DNA of 64,000 nt, taken from the NCBI GenBank assembly GCA_031308135.1, contig JAHLJT010000631.1:261534925-261598924 (forward strand), given 5' to 3'. The stretch is from Acheta domesticus (taxonomy: Eukaryota; Arthropoda; Insecta; Orthoptera; Gryllidae). The notes beneath the pieces were generated by a model. The model did not search any database, was not told the DNA's origin, and saw only the letters and a list, made by a program, of their open reading frames with translations. The position numbers and the translations under genes were made by a program. Positions 1 through 10,115 of this stretch are shown piece by piece; position 1 is the first letter of the stretch, and every line of letters starts with the position of its first letter.

Positions 1-149
1 AAGGTTAAATTTCTCGAAAACTCAACACTTTTCTGTGAAAACGAGCTCAACTTTCCGCATCTTCAGAAACCTTTACACGACATTTTCTCAAAAGGCATCA
101 AATTTTTCACCAAACTTTCCGTACGAATAATGTTAATTCCACTGTTTAA
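1..149. repeat. Fragment of a dispersed repeat
   Basis: The cttcagaaac/cattttctcaaaa/caaatttttca pattern at 58-115 recurs in the same orientation near 1168-1230, and related text occurs near 2240 and 14560. It is non-coding, and the TTAA-flanked element interrupts it at 150. Confidence 0.4.
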
Positions 150-970
150 GGGGGTAGCTACAGTTATATGGGTTAAAAAAATCGAATTTTTGTTTGTTTT
201 TTTTTGTTTAAAAAGGGCATATTTTGATCTTAATTTCAGTGAAAAAAGAATACTTTTACCCTACTTTAGTTTAGAAGTTATGAGGGTTTAACTTACGCGC
301 TGCACATTTATGCAACACATGTTACTAAATCTTCAAACTTAATTATCTGGAAAAGGAAAGTTTATATTGGTTTTTCAAATAACTTTTTTCTCAAATTTTC
401 AGTATCTCTTACAGCTACCCATAGCTACAGATTTAACTATTTTTAACATAGTCACTCTTCACATTTCAGAAATAATTAATTATAGGTGAAAAATGTATAC
501 AATTTGGACTGTCAGAAATAAAACAAAACAAACAATTCAAATTCATTTACAATCATTGCTATTTTTATTACAAGATGCAGTCCAAGTATATTTATACAGA
601 TGTAAATAAGAATTTTAGCAAAATTTAAAAAATAATGTTATTAATCATTAAAAAAGTAAGTGCCTCCACATTTTGCAGCCGTCATTTTGTATGGCAAATT
701 AACATATTTAAAAACTGAATTTTTGTTTCATAGATCAATTTTTGGAATTACAGTATGTGAATCTTTATAATTCTTATGTAGGTCCAGTAATTTGCAGGCA
801 GACACAACATTAATATATTTTTATTGTACAATCTTTCCCTTTTTTTATAGGCAGACACAACATTAATATATTTACACTTGCAAAGTTTAATAAGAAAGAA
901 TTAAGAGTTTTGGAGCAAATAAAATTTTAAATTTGTGAAATATTAGTATGTTTTAACTGTAGCTACCCCC
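150..970. mobile_element. Non-autonomous DNA transposon flanked by TTAA
   Basis: The ends are an inverted pair: GGGGGTAGCTACAGTTA at 150 and its complement ending at 970. Each is flanked by TTAA (146-149 and 971-974). TTAA duplication is typical of Kolobok and piggyBac families; the GGGGG terminus fits Kolobok better, but this is inference. There is no transposase frame inside. The interior is AT-rich and contains a short direct duplication (about 797-820 and 850-873). Confidence 0.65.
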
Positions 971-1340
971 TTAAGATGAAATAAATTTAATTTTTCTGTA
1001 TTCTTTTGCTTTTTCAAAAATGACACAAGTGTATTTTTTATATCTCTTTTATATCTCTTGGTTAATAGGCACATTTCAAGCAGTTTGTATACATTATTGC
1101 ACTTGTAAGTGAAAGTGTTTGAAATGAAGTTTATCGAAAACTCAAATAACATCAGTGAAAAAAGTCTTCAAATTTCGCATTTACAGTAACGCTTGAACAT
1201 CATTTTCTCAGAAACGGTTCCAAATTTTTCAATGAAAATGGTCATTCAGGACGAGATTTTACTCTTCTTTAATATTCTTAAAGTAATATTTAAGTTCTAT
1301 TGTTCGAAAATCGAAAAGTTGAGAAACTGTACAAAAAAAT

Positions 1341-1701
1341 CATTGGGCAACGATAGATGGCAGCCGGCAAGAGTTTCTGTCAAGTCAGAATGGCTACCCC
1401 TGACCAAAGAAAATAGAAAACCAATACGAGAAAGTCTGTGCCATTCAGTAGCATCACTAGTTTAATGCTGTTGCTTGCTTAGTTTCGAAAGAAATGTTAA
1501 AATTTCGTACAAAGTTGTATGAAATTTTCTCTTTAAAACTGATTTCAATTATTTTCCAATTGAACATACGGATACAAACTAGTGGTGCTACAGAATGGCA
1601 CAAACATTCCCTTATTAATTTCCTATTTTCTTGGGTCTGGGTTAGCTATTCTGAATTGCCACATACTCGTGCCAGCTGCTATCTATCGCCGCCCAAAGTA
1701 C
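1341..1701. mobile_element. Fold-back MITE with about 120-bp arms
   Basis: Left arm about 1341-1464 and right arm about 1577-1701 are imperfect reverse complements: cgatagatggcagc at 1351 pairs with gctgctatctatcg near 1675, and gccattcagtagcatcacta pairs with tagtggtgctacagaatggc. The loop is about 110 bp. Non-coding. A related terminal scrap (gctgccatctat) is near 47611. Confidence 0.65.
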
Positions 1702-1858
1702 ATTTTGTTTGACATTTTCTTAATTGTTCGGCTTCCTAATGGTAGAATTTGTAGTAGTGTATTGCACTATATATTATCGTGACTTTTCTGACAGTAACAA
1801 TGAATTATTCCCACATTTATGGTAACTATTGAAAGACAATTTTTACTTTCTTACACTT

Positions 1859-2280
1859 GCTTTGTAAGAGGGCAAAATATTGTAATCGTGCACCGGAAAA
1901 CGGCGAATTTTCGACATAAAACTGTTATTGCTGAGCCCTGATAAAAGAAGTGGATAAATATTGTTCCTGTATATAGTAAATTACTTCCTGTAACGTGTTG
2001 TGTAGTCAAAATCCATGTTTTGTGGGTTCTCGATATCACATAATCGATTGACGGCAAAGGTCTCTCTGTCCGTCCATTTGTCTGACAGTCTGTCTGTGAT
2101 CAACGCTAACCCCTAAGAGGTTCAGTCGATTTTCAACAAAATTGGTATTCCCCGATCGATTTAAATGAACTGAAGTATTTCTGAGTATGAAACGGATATT
2201 TTGATCTGTTTCTTTTGGGGGCATTTTATATGAAGCCTCAACAACATTTTCTCAAAAATGGCTCCATTTTTTGGGGATTT
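1859..2280 (+). repeat. Dispersed repeat family A, copy 1
   Basis: About 420 bp with recurring landmarks in fixed order: a ggaaaacggcgaattttcg-like segment, a ccatgttttgtgggttc-like segment, a run of tctgtccgtccatttgtctg, then acattttctcaaaaatggct. Other copies: 8660-8945, 9420-9780 (minus), 14175-14620, 19370-19640 (minus), 46650-47060, 57770-57900 (minus). No coding capacity; class unknown. Confidence 0.6.
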
Positions 2281-3446
2281 TGAGCCATATTTGTTAGCCA
2301 ATTAAAAAGTCATCTACATTTTTTTGAAAAAAACGAGTAGTTTTTACGTAATTACGTCTTGAGATATATGGAATTATGAAAAAAAACATTTTCTCAAAAA
2401 CCGCTCCGAATGTTTTCTTCAATTTTATTCCTAGAACAAGGAACCTTAAGGAGGAGGGAACCAAGGAAGGAAGGAACCAAGGAGGCTTAAAAAAGTGGCG
2501 CAGGTATCAATTTCGTCGTAAAAAATGGCAAATTTACAAAAATAGCGGAAAAGTATGTGCTGTTGTAGCAAAATTTTTTTTTGAAGTTTTCTCGATCAGT
2601 TTTACAATTTCTTTGTTAAACTGCGAAACTGTCCCAATTTTTTCCTCTGTAAAATATCAGGAAGGAGAAAATTTTAATGTCCTAAAAAATCTTGAAATAT
2701 GCTTTTAAAATACGCTTTTATGACTTACAAATTCTTAAATATGCACTTTAATATCCAATTAATATTATATATATTTCTTGTATAAATCCTTCTTAATAAA
2801 ATTCAAGAGAAGCATGCTTGGAATGAAAAGACATAGTGCAAACGTAATATAATCTACCTTACTTCGCAGGACAAATAACTGAAGTTAGTATTCACCTAGT
2901 ACGTCTTGTTGCATTTCTTCTGTCTGGTTTAAAAAATATATCAAGAACCTACATTTGCACAAATATTTTATCTTCTATAGAAAAGAAGAAGAAAATCAGA
3001 CGCAAACTCTTTCGACAAGCTCTTTCGAATTGATGAACGCTCACAAATATAAAAGATTCTATGAAAAAATTAAACGTTTTACAGATAGGTCTCTATTTTA
3101 ACGAAATATGCAAAATATGTGCTTATAATTACACAAATATGCAGTAACATGAAAAATTGACCAAATATGCACAAATATGCACTAACACTTTAATCTAGTA
3201 CATAGCATCCAATTCTAACCAAATGTAAATAAATATCATGTAGCCATACCCTGAAGCAACGAAAAGAATGCAAAATCATAGAAATCCGCTTCCTAATCAG
3301 AAGGTTTTTCAAAGGGACCATCTATGAGTTTCAGCAATTCGCTGTATCGTCTTATCGTGTCTTTTTAGTGCAATCTCTCTTTTGTCACTTTGTTAATTTG
3401 CTAAGAAACCTCATCGTTAGTGGAATGTTCATTATGAGGTCTTCTG
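2281..3446. other. Intergenic, nothing recognised
   Basis: AT-rich, no convincing coding frame. A purine-rich patch (aaggaaggaaccaagg) lies at 2441-2490 and a loose cluster of aaatatgca words at 3100-3185. Confidence 0.5.
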
Positions 3447-3455
3447 TACACCTCT

Positions 3456-4709
3456 CAAGGCCAGCTTTACTCAGGCCCCGAAGCATACGTCATAGTTTTG
3501 AGTCACGTGATCACGGTAGTCGAAAGTCCTCCTGGCTTCGGCGGCCTCGCCAAACGTGGTTTGTTTTGGGAGGCAAGTAGAGAAAACTTGGATTACAAAC
3601 TGCGCATCTTTCGGCAATGTACAATTGACCAAGACATCTACAAAATTAACTATCATTATTGATTTTGAGGAAATTAAAATGGATATATTTCAATCATCCG
3701 CAAGCAGGTCTTGCGGATGTTCCAAGGCCAGTAGAGCTGAGGGTGAGTTACTATTTTGTTAGCAGAAAATGCATATTTGAATGCAGAAAAATTGCATCTG
3801 CATTTCGTTTACCGTTGCAAGTATGTTTTCTATAACTCGGGAAAGAAATATCTTGTTTTTCAAATGTTACTAATCTCGCGCTTTTTTAAATTTTATTGTT
3901 ATATCTTTTTTATATTTTATTCGTTTTTCAACCATCGTATTTGTAGTTAAAATGTTGGGAAGGGATTGTGGGACTTGAGAAAACGCGCGTAAATAATCTT
4001 CTCCCCCATACGTCATATACAGTTTTCACTGTTTTTGGACCAAATAAATCAAATCAAATCAAACATCTAGTTGTTGCCTACCGTAAGTATATAAAGTTGA
4101 TATTTACATAAACAAATAACGTTGATACTCTTCTTTTAGATACGTTTTTTAATGTTCATAAACGACACAAATACTTTTGTTATCTCGCTTATTGAAACAT
4201 AGATATACAAAATCTACATCATGAAAGCCTATAATAGGAAACATACACTTACAGGGTATAAACGGTTCTCGGTCGAATCCGCTCTTGATTGAAATAAAAA
4301 GGAATCAAATTCCACAAAGCACTTTCTGTGAAATACAAAACGATTATTCATTATAAAAGTTGGCTAGATATTCTAAATATGCGTCACGAAGACGTTTGTG
4401 CAATTTTACCGGCACTGTGAGATCTCCGACTTTAGCTTTATAACCTTAGTTACTTTCATGTACATACAAAGACGCCCGGAACATAATACGCTCAGCTGAA
4501 AGCAACAACCACATAAAGCGAAGTAATTAATATCACACAGTAAGCACAATCGCTTGATATAACAATTTTGATTTGAACGCTGCAAACACCACAAAACGCT
4601 GCACGGCCACTCTCAAATCCTGAAAAACCACATGCACAGGAGCAAACTATCACCGACTACCTTGATCACGTGACAATTTTGCTTCGGGGCCTGAGTAAAG
4701 TAGGCCTTG
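3456..4709. mobile_element. Mutator-like non-autonomous transposon with perfect 9-bp TSD
   Basis: The ends are inverted: CAAGGCCAGCTTTACTCAGG from 3456 and its near-exact complement ending at 4709, with further matching through CCCCGAAGC and the tcacgtgatca segment. The 9-bp target TACACCTCT is at 3447-3455 and 4710-4718. A 9-bp duplication is characteristic of Mutator-like elements. No transposase is seen. The interior carries a segment (3727-4062) found again at 58228-58540. Confidence 0.8.
3727..4062 (+). repeat. Dispersed repeat family B, copy 1
   Basis: Aligns by eye with 58228-58540 in the same orientation: ttactattttgttagca, tttcgtttaccg, taactcggga, aaaatgttgggaagggatt, then catacgtca(t/c)atacag. 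It ends in an ataaatcaaatcaaatcaaa tail, which resembles a retroposon 3' end. It lies inside the Mutator-like element. Confidence 0.55.
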
Positions 4710-4718
4710 TACACCTCT

Positions 4719-5225
4719 GTACTCGGATTGTGGCCCTTTGTTTCATTAACGTCTTATTTGTAGTTATTATTACAAACAGAAGGAAATGTTTACAAATCCA
4801 TTTTAAAATCTTGTTTGAGGGGATCGTATCCCTTTAACATGGTTTAATGGTGCAAACGGCTTGTTGATATTCAATTAGTTGTTCTTTTTTACTTATTTAT
4901 AAGATAAATCATATTTGTTTGGAAGGACAAGGAATTATACTTAGAAATAAACGAATTTATGTACGTTCTCCATTGTTAGTGTTCCATGACCGGTGCGGAG
5001 CGAACGCTGAGTGATGTTGAATGCGTGCCAGCCGCCAGCTCCCGACGGGAACAATTGAAATGAAATGAAAATATTCAATAAATACATAAGTAAATAAATA
5101 AATAAAATTTGAACGTATTACTTCTCCAAAGCATTTGCTTTTGGGAAATCCATGTTCTATTCTACAAACCTACCATCCACCAGAAAAGAGTTATTTGTTT
5201 GTAAAACTTTCTGAAATTAATGTCA
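4719..5225. other. Intergenic, nothing recognised
   Basis: AT-rich; a short aaataaataaataaa-like tract at 5078-5107. No gene or repeat identified. Confidence 0.4.
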
Positions 5226-5437
5226 CAAACATGATTCATGTAACGTAATAAATATTTTTCATTTTTGTAATAAAAGACAATAGAAAAAAATGATGTATTA
5301 ACGAAAGGCTCATAAAATACAGGGAGACGACAAACATGATTCCATATTTGTAATAAAGTATTATCCATATTTGTAATAAAGGACATTACAAAAAAAGCTG
5401 TATTAAAGAAAGGCTCATAAAATACAGTGCGGTGACA
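5226..5437. repeat. Two tandem units of about 106 bp
   Basis: The segments beginning caaacatgatt at 5226 and 5332 both end aaaggctcataaaatacag. The units differ at scattered bases. AT-rich and non-coding. Confidence 0.6.
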
Positions 5438-5505
5438 AAAGTCGTGGGATACCAATATGTAAATGTACAGATGGCAGTAGAAGGGCAGTAGTGTCGCGTA
5501 CGATG

Positions 5506-5819
5506 GATATAAAAGAGCAGTGCATTTGCAGAGCATTCATGGAACTACAAATACACAAGCACACCAACCTTCGGCTAATCTGAAAAAAAAGAGCTTTCAT
5601 TTGCACTCAAGTCTTTCATGTGAGAAGGTCTCCGAGGTGATTAAAGCCACACGACGGGCATTAACAGACTTTGAATGTAGAACGATACTTGGAGCTACAA
5701 GCACGGAACATTCCATTTTGGAAATCGTTAGAAATTCAAGCAAATTCAAGGTTAGATGGCTAATTACAATTCTTCGAAAACCTTTCTTTTCTTTTCATTG
5801 GGACTTGTTAGCTGAATAA
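5506..5819 (+). pseudogene. Tc1/mariner-like transposase N-terminus, truncated
   Basis: A frame open at 5520-5819 encodes VSEVIKATRRALTDFE followed by ILGATSTEHSILEIVR, resembling the helix-turn-helix start of Tc1-like transposases (LTDFERG...GHSISEIVREF). It is preceded by a conserved-looking non-coding leader (gcggtgacaaaagtcgtggg at 5431, tataaaagagcagtgca at 5509). It stops after about 45 recognisable residues; the DDE catalytic domain is absent. A dead 5' fragment. Confidence 0.6.
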
Positions 5820-5984
5820 GTTGACAACAGGAAAATAGTCGAAAAACGCCATTTTGGGCATGTTTTACTTTAAAAATCTAAAGAAATATCACTCGCTTAG
5901 AGGCTAGTAATCTTTGACTGCACCTGCGTTAAGGAATGCAGATAAGATCTTTCTCACAGACGTGTTTATTTTGATGTTGGCGAG

Positions 5985-6345
5985 ATAGCGTGGCGGCGGT
6001 GTAGCGGTTAGCGTATCGGACTGTTATACCCAAGTTCGCGGGTTCAAACCCGATCGAAGCCGTGGATTTTTAGGGGCGAAAAAATCCTTCGTACGCCTTC
6101 GGAGGGGAAAGGGGTAAAGCCAGCTGTCTCATGTTAGTACATTTACTGCATCCTCAAGCCTAAATGAAGCCTCTGAGCTAAATTCAAATCGCTTGTTTCG
6201 TCGCCCGAGATAATATACCTTCTTTCTCCGCTAGTTGGTGAAAGGAGCGTAGCCAAATTTGCGTGGTCAGACGGAAGAGCAGGCCTCATGGCCTGAGTCT
6301 CGCCACGTAAAAATAAGGCATCAATTCAATTCGATTCAATAGCGG
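5985..6345 (+). mobile_element. tRNA-Asn-derived SINE
   Basis: The head resembles tRNA-Asn(GTT): A box tagcggttagcg at 6002, anticodon-arm text cggactgtta, B box gggttcaaaccc near 6040. The acceptor stem does not pair like a functional tRNA. A non-tRNA body of about 200 bp follows, then a tail from 6262 containing ggcctcatggcctgagtctc and an attcaattcgattcaat end. The tail matches the 3' end of the LINE at 39870-41436. Confidence 0.75.
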
Positions 6346-8659
6346 CGCTCCGGGGCGTCGGCCTCCTGCCAGCAGACGGCGCCACACACTAGCGGGGTTT
6401 CCTCAAGGCTCGCCCCAACAGTGCAAGCCTTGAACCGGAGAGGTGGCTCAGGGCATCAACAAATTCATTTCTGAAATTTCCTGCACTGCTTATAAAGAAA
6501 AAATCTCATATTTGTTCTCTTATTTCTAAGTGTTTTCATACGTAAAGTACAGTAGTTAAAAGTTACCTTTTCTCTCCCTAAGGGCTCCCACGTTTCCCGT
6601 ACGGGTAGTCATTCCCACGATACATGCAAAATAAATTTGTTGGTGCTCTCCTTTGAACCCTCTTGTTCCTTCTCGTGATGGCTAATGTGTAATAAAATAT
6701 CGGTGTTTGGGTAAAATACATAAATAAAGTAAAGAGAGGAGAAAGAGAGAAAATAGGAGCGGGGTTTACGGCAATAGGAAATCGTCGACTGTAGAGATAT
6801 TTTACTGGAAAATACAATTGCTTTGGATCTTTTTTTTCAACCTTACCTACGTTGAGAGGAGCGTGGATACGAGGGAATAAAACATTTGAATTATGCTGTT
6901 CTCTTACGGAGAGATTGAATTATGAAAGGGAATTATAGAAGGGAAAAATTAAAAAAAAAACGAATCAAGTTTAACTTCTAGTCAATTAGTAAATAAGTAA
7001 ATCTAATAATTAAAATTTAGTGAAAAATAAAAGCTTGTAAGTAGCACTGGTGTTAAATGGTTCTAATGACTGAGCGACAAAAAGGTCGAGGGCTTTTGAA
7101 CCCTTATAACCCATTAGAACCCTTATAAGGCTCTTGATGCAAAAATAAATATTTTCGTATATCTTCATATATTTTTCACGCGCATATTCAATAAACAGAA
7201 CATCGCGATAAACTCTACAATTATGCTTTATCATTCACAGTCATAAGAAACAGTTTTTTTCCGACCGTTTCAGACCGTTCTCTTCAGACACTTTTAAAGC
7301 CAATTGCTGTGTAAACAAAAACATTTTAAAGGAGTAAACGTCCTTTGTCATCTACCACGCATGATGTAAAAGCCCCTGGTGACCTGATTTTGATAGTCGA
7401 GTTCGAGTTCCTTCCAATAAAATTATAAATAATTAAACGAGCTCCCGATAATAGTGTTCAGTTTTTCATTTTTTAGTGTCTTAAAAAGATAATTAGTATT
7501 TCGCTTTCACCATATATTTTGTTCAAGCACGTCTATCTGTCTAAATATTTGCCTTTAATGGGATCTTTATGGACTAAATTAATATAATTTTCTTTTTCCA
7601 AATTACTTCAGTTTACAAGCAGCAATTTACCATCTCAATAAACGTATGAAGACCTATTTTATTTCCTTTAGTTATTTAAACTTAGTATCCTTCTTTTTGC
7701 CAAAATCTTCTCGATATCTTTGGATTGAATCTTGACTGATTCCCAGTTCACGCATGTTGTAATCTCAAGAATTAGCAGCGGCTTCGAAAATGAAATCGAG
7801 AACTGTTGGTATTACCTTATTCATTGAAAATTAAATAACAGGTGAAAGACTATCACAATTCACTGGAACAAATGTCTATCTAGGCAGAAAACATCGCAAA
7901 ACAGCACAATAGCTTCTTCCAAGCCTAACTAATTGATGATTAAACTTCCGTCCAGGTGTGAGTGAATTTGGTACAGACGATTTTTCGTCAAAACATTTCA
8001 TTTTCTTGACAACTCGATTTTTTGATAATTTCATGCGCGCAATTATTGCAGTTATAAGTATATTATGTTCTATTTCTTTAAATGCCAAGAACAAATTTAG
8101 AGCAGTTTTTGTGAAAACTTTGAAAACGTGGTTTACACTATAAACAAAATACCTTCACAAATCGAAACATTTCTTTCGAATTCTATGACTGAATGTGACA
8201 ATTTGAGTCAGATCGATTGAGAAATCCATTTTTGAAAAAACAATGTGTGGATAGAGTTGTTTACAAAGAGCCAGAGGAATAGTCGGAAACTGGAACGATA
8301 TTAACTCATTTAACGCATTAAAAATCTTTCCGAAATCATGGATCTCTAAAACGCGTATGTGTGTGAAATGTATGTATGCTCTCTGTCACTACAGCCTTGA
8401 GAGGCAAGGACGCGACATTGCATCCCAGTCACACAGCAATCGGCTCGGGAGTCGTATGTAAGCACACTTTCGCAATCACTTGGTACTCTGAGAATCTTTC
8501 ATATCGTCACACAGCTATCTGAACGGGGGTATGGCAGTAAGAAATGACAACCTACGTTTACGCCACTGTAATCAAACAAGGGGGGATTTCTAGAAATGAT
8601 TCCCAGGTGAGACTCTAAAATGACTATTTCCGTCTAAATCTAGAGGGATGATTTGTCCA
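6346..8659. other. Intergenic, no gene recognised
   Basis: A GC-richer patch at 6346-6460 follows the SINE; the rest is AT-rich with many stops in all frames. Short frames at 6578-6817 and 7010-7234 have no recognisable motif and are probably chance. Confidence 0.4.
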
Positions 8660-8945
8660 GCAATATGAAACGTTCTTTTTTACTTTCTCGCAAAATACAT
8701 ACACAGTAGAAAGTTCTGTAATACTGCAGTGACAAAAGGCGGTTTTAGGCAGAAAAATCGTATTATAGTTCCCATACACCGAAAAAATGAATAATTTTTT
8801 TCTAAATAAAGTAAATAATTTCCTTACACCTTGTGTAGTCCGAATCAACGTTTTGTAAGTCCTTGACCGAAAAATATGATACGGCAAAACGACTGTCCGT
8901 CCTTCCATTCGTCCGTGAAAAACGCTAGCAGAAAAATCGTGAGAA
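8660..8945 (+). repeat. Dispersed repeat family A, copy 2
   Basis: Shows the family landmarks in order: ttttactttctcgc, cgaatcaacgttttgtaagt, ggcaaaacgactgtccgtcc, gtgaaaaacgctag. Truncated at its 3' side relative to copy 1. Confidence 0.5.
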
Positions 8946-9419
8946 TGCCGATGAGGCGCTGTTGACATTATTAACCCAGTAACGCCCAAATTAAATTTGT
9001 GCGCATAGTCGTTTATTGTCACGTTCGTGCGCGCACAGGAGTATACAATGTCTTAGCGATCATGGCTAAATCAACATCTGGTAATCAAGAATGAAAAATC
9101 TTACTTATATATTTCGTTTAGGATGTCTACTGAAGAAATAAAGTTCACAAAGTATTGCAAAAGAATCAGATTTTAATTGACCAGAAATTAGCGTATGATA
9201 TATCATACAATAATGAGAAATAATTGAAGTCATGTTTGTCAACTTAGATTTAGTGAGAGAGCCGGCTTTCAATGGCTCTGCCGTTAGCATCAATCTAGAA
9301 ATCTAATGTATATTAGGTGTAGGAAGACACCGAAAAAAAAATTGTTTTGCAATTTTCGAGAAAACAGATTTTATCGAAAAAGAGACTGCGCAGTCTTTAA
9401 GAGCTCAATGTTTTTTCCA

Positions 9420-9780
9420 TACGCTATCCGAGGATAATGTTTAAACTAAAATTTTAGAGCCATTTTTGTGAAAATTTCGAAAATGTTTTAAGGTTTAATG
9501 TAAAGAAGCCTTAAAAATGAAAATATCCATTTCAAACTCAGACTGCCTCGAGTTACTTTAAATCCATCGAAGAACATCAATTTTATAGAAAATCGGCTGA
9601 ACCGGTTAGGTGTTAACGTTGGCCACAGACGGAGGACGTTCTGCCGTCAATAGAGTTTTTTGATATCAAGGATACACAAAACATGGAATCTGGCTACTAC
9701 GCAACGTGTTACTATGTACGTAATTTACTTTATATAGGGATCACTTTTTATCTGCTCTTTTGTTAACTTGGAAGGGGTCG
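9420..9780 (-). repeat. Dispersed repeat family A, copy 3
   Basis: Read on the minus strand it gives gtagccagattccatgtttt, ctattgacggcagaacgtcc, aaccggttcagccgattttc and the cacaaaaatggct end, in family order. Divergent and partly degraded. Confidence 0.5.
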
Positions 9781-9973
9781 CGTGGGAGAATTTGGACCCC
9801 AGGCTTTATTTTTAATGAACAGTTTTGCTTGAGAATATTGTATACTCTTGTGATTTTAGTACCTCTCCTCTAATCTTTTATCTGCAAAATCCATTTCTCA
9901 TCACATGATATCATTCTGTCTGTCAGTTCTCTGGTTTTTCTTTTTTTCACGCGGTGTCTCTGGAGTAGCAAAA

Positions 9974-10115
9974 GGGTTATCCATAAATTACGTAATGCTA
10001 AAGGGGGCGGGAGGGGGTCTGAGGCAGCGTTACACTGCGAGAGGGAAGTACGTACAAGGGGAGATGGGGATTGAAAATACTCGAAATTTGCATTACGTAA
10101 TTTATGGACGGCCCC
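9974..10115. mobile_element. Short MITE with 25-bp inverted ends
   Basis: Starts gggttatccataaattacgt and ends with the complement acgtaatttatggacggccc. The interior is about 90 bp of G-rich sequence. The ends match the widespread insect TIR pattern with CCATAAATTACGTAA, remembered as IS3EU-like; this is inference. Confidence 0.65.

Noticed and set aside
5990..6062. Functional tRNA-Asn gene
   Set aside because: A and B boxes are present, but the acceptor stem does not pair and it continues into a SINE body and tail.
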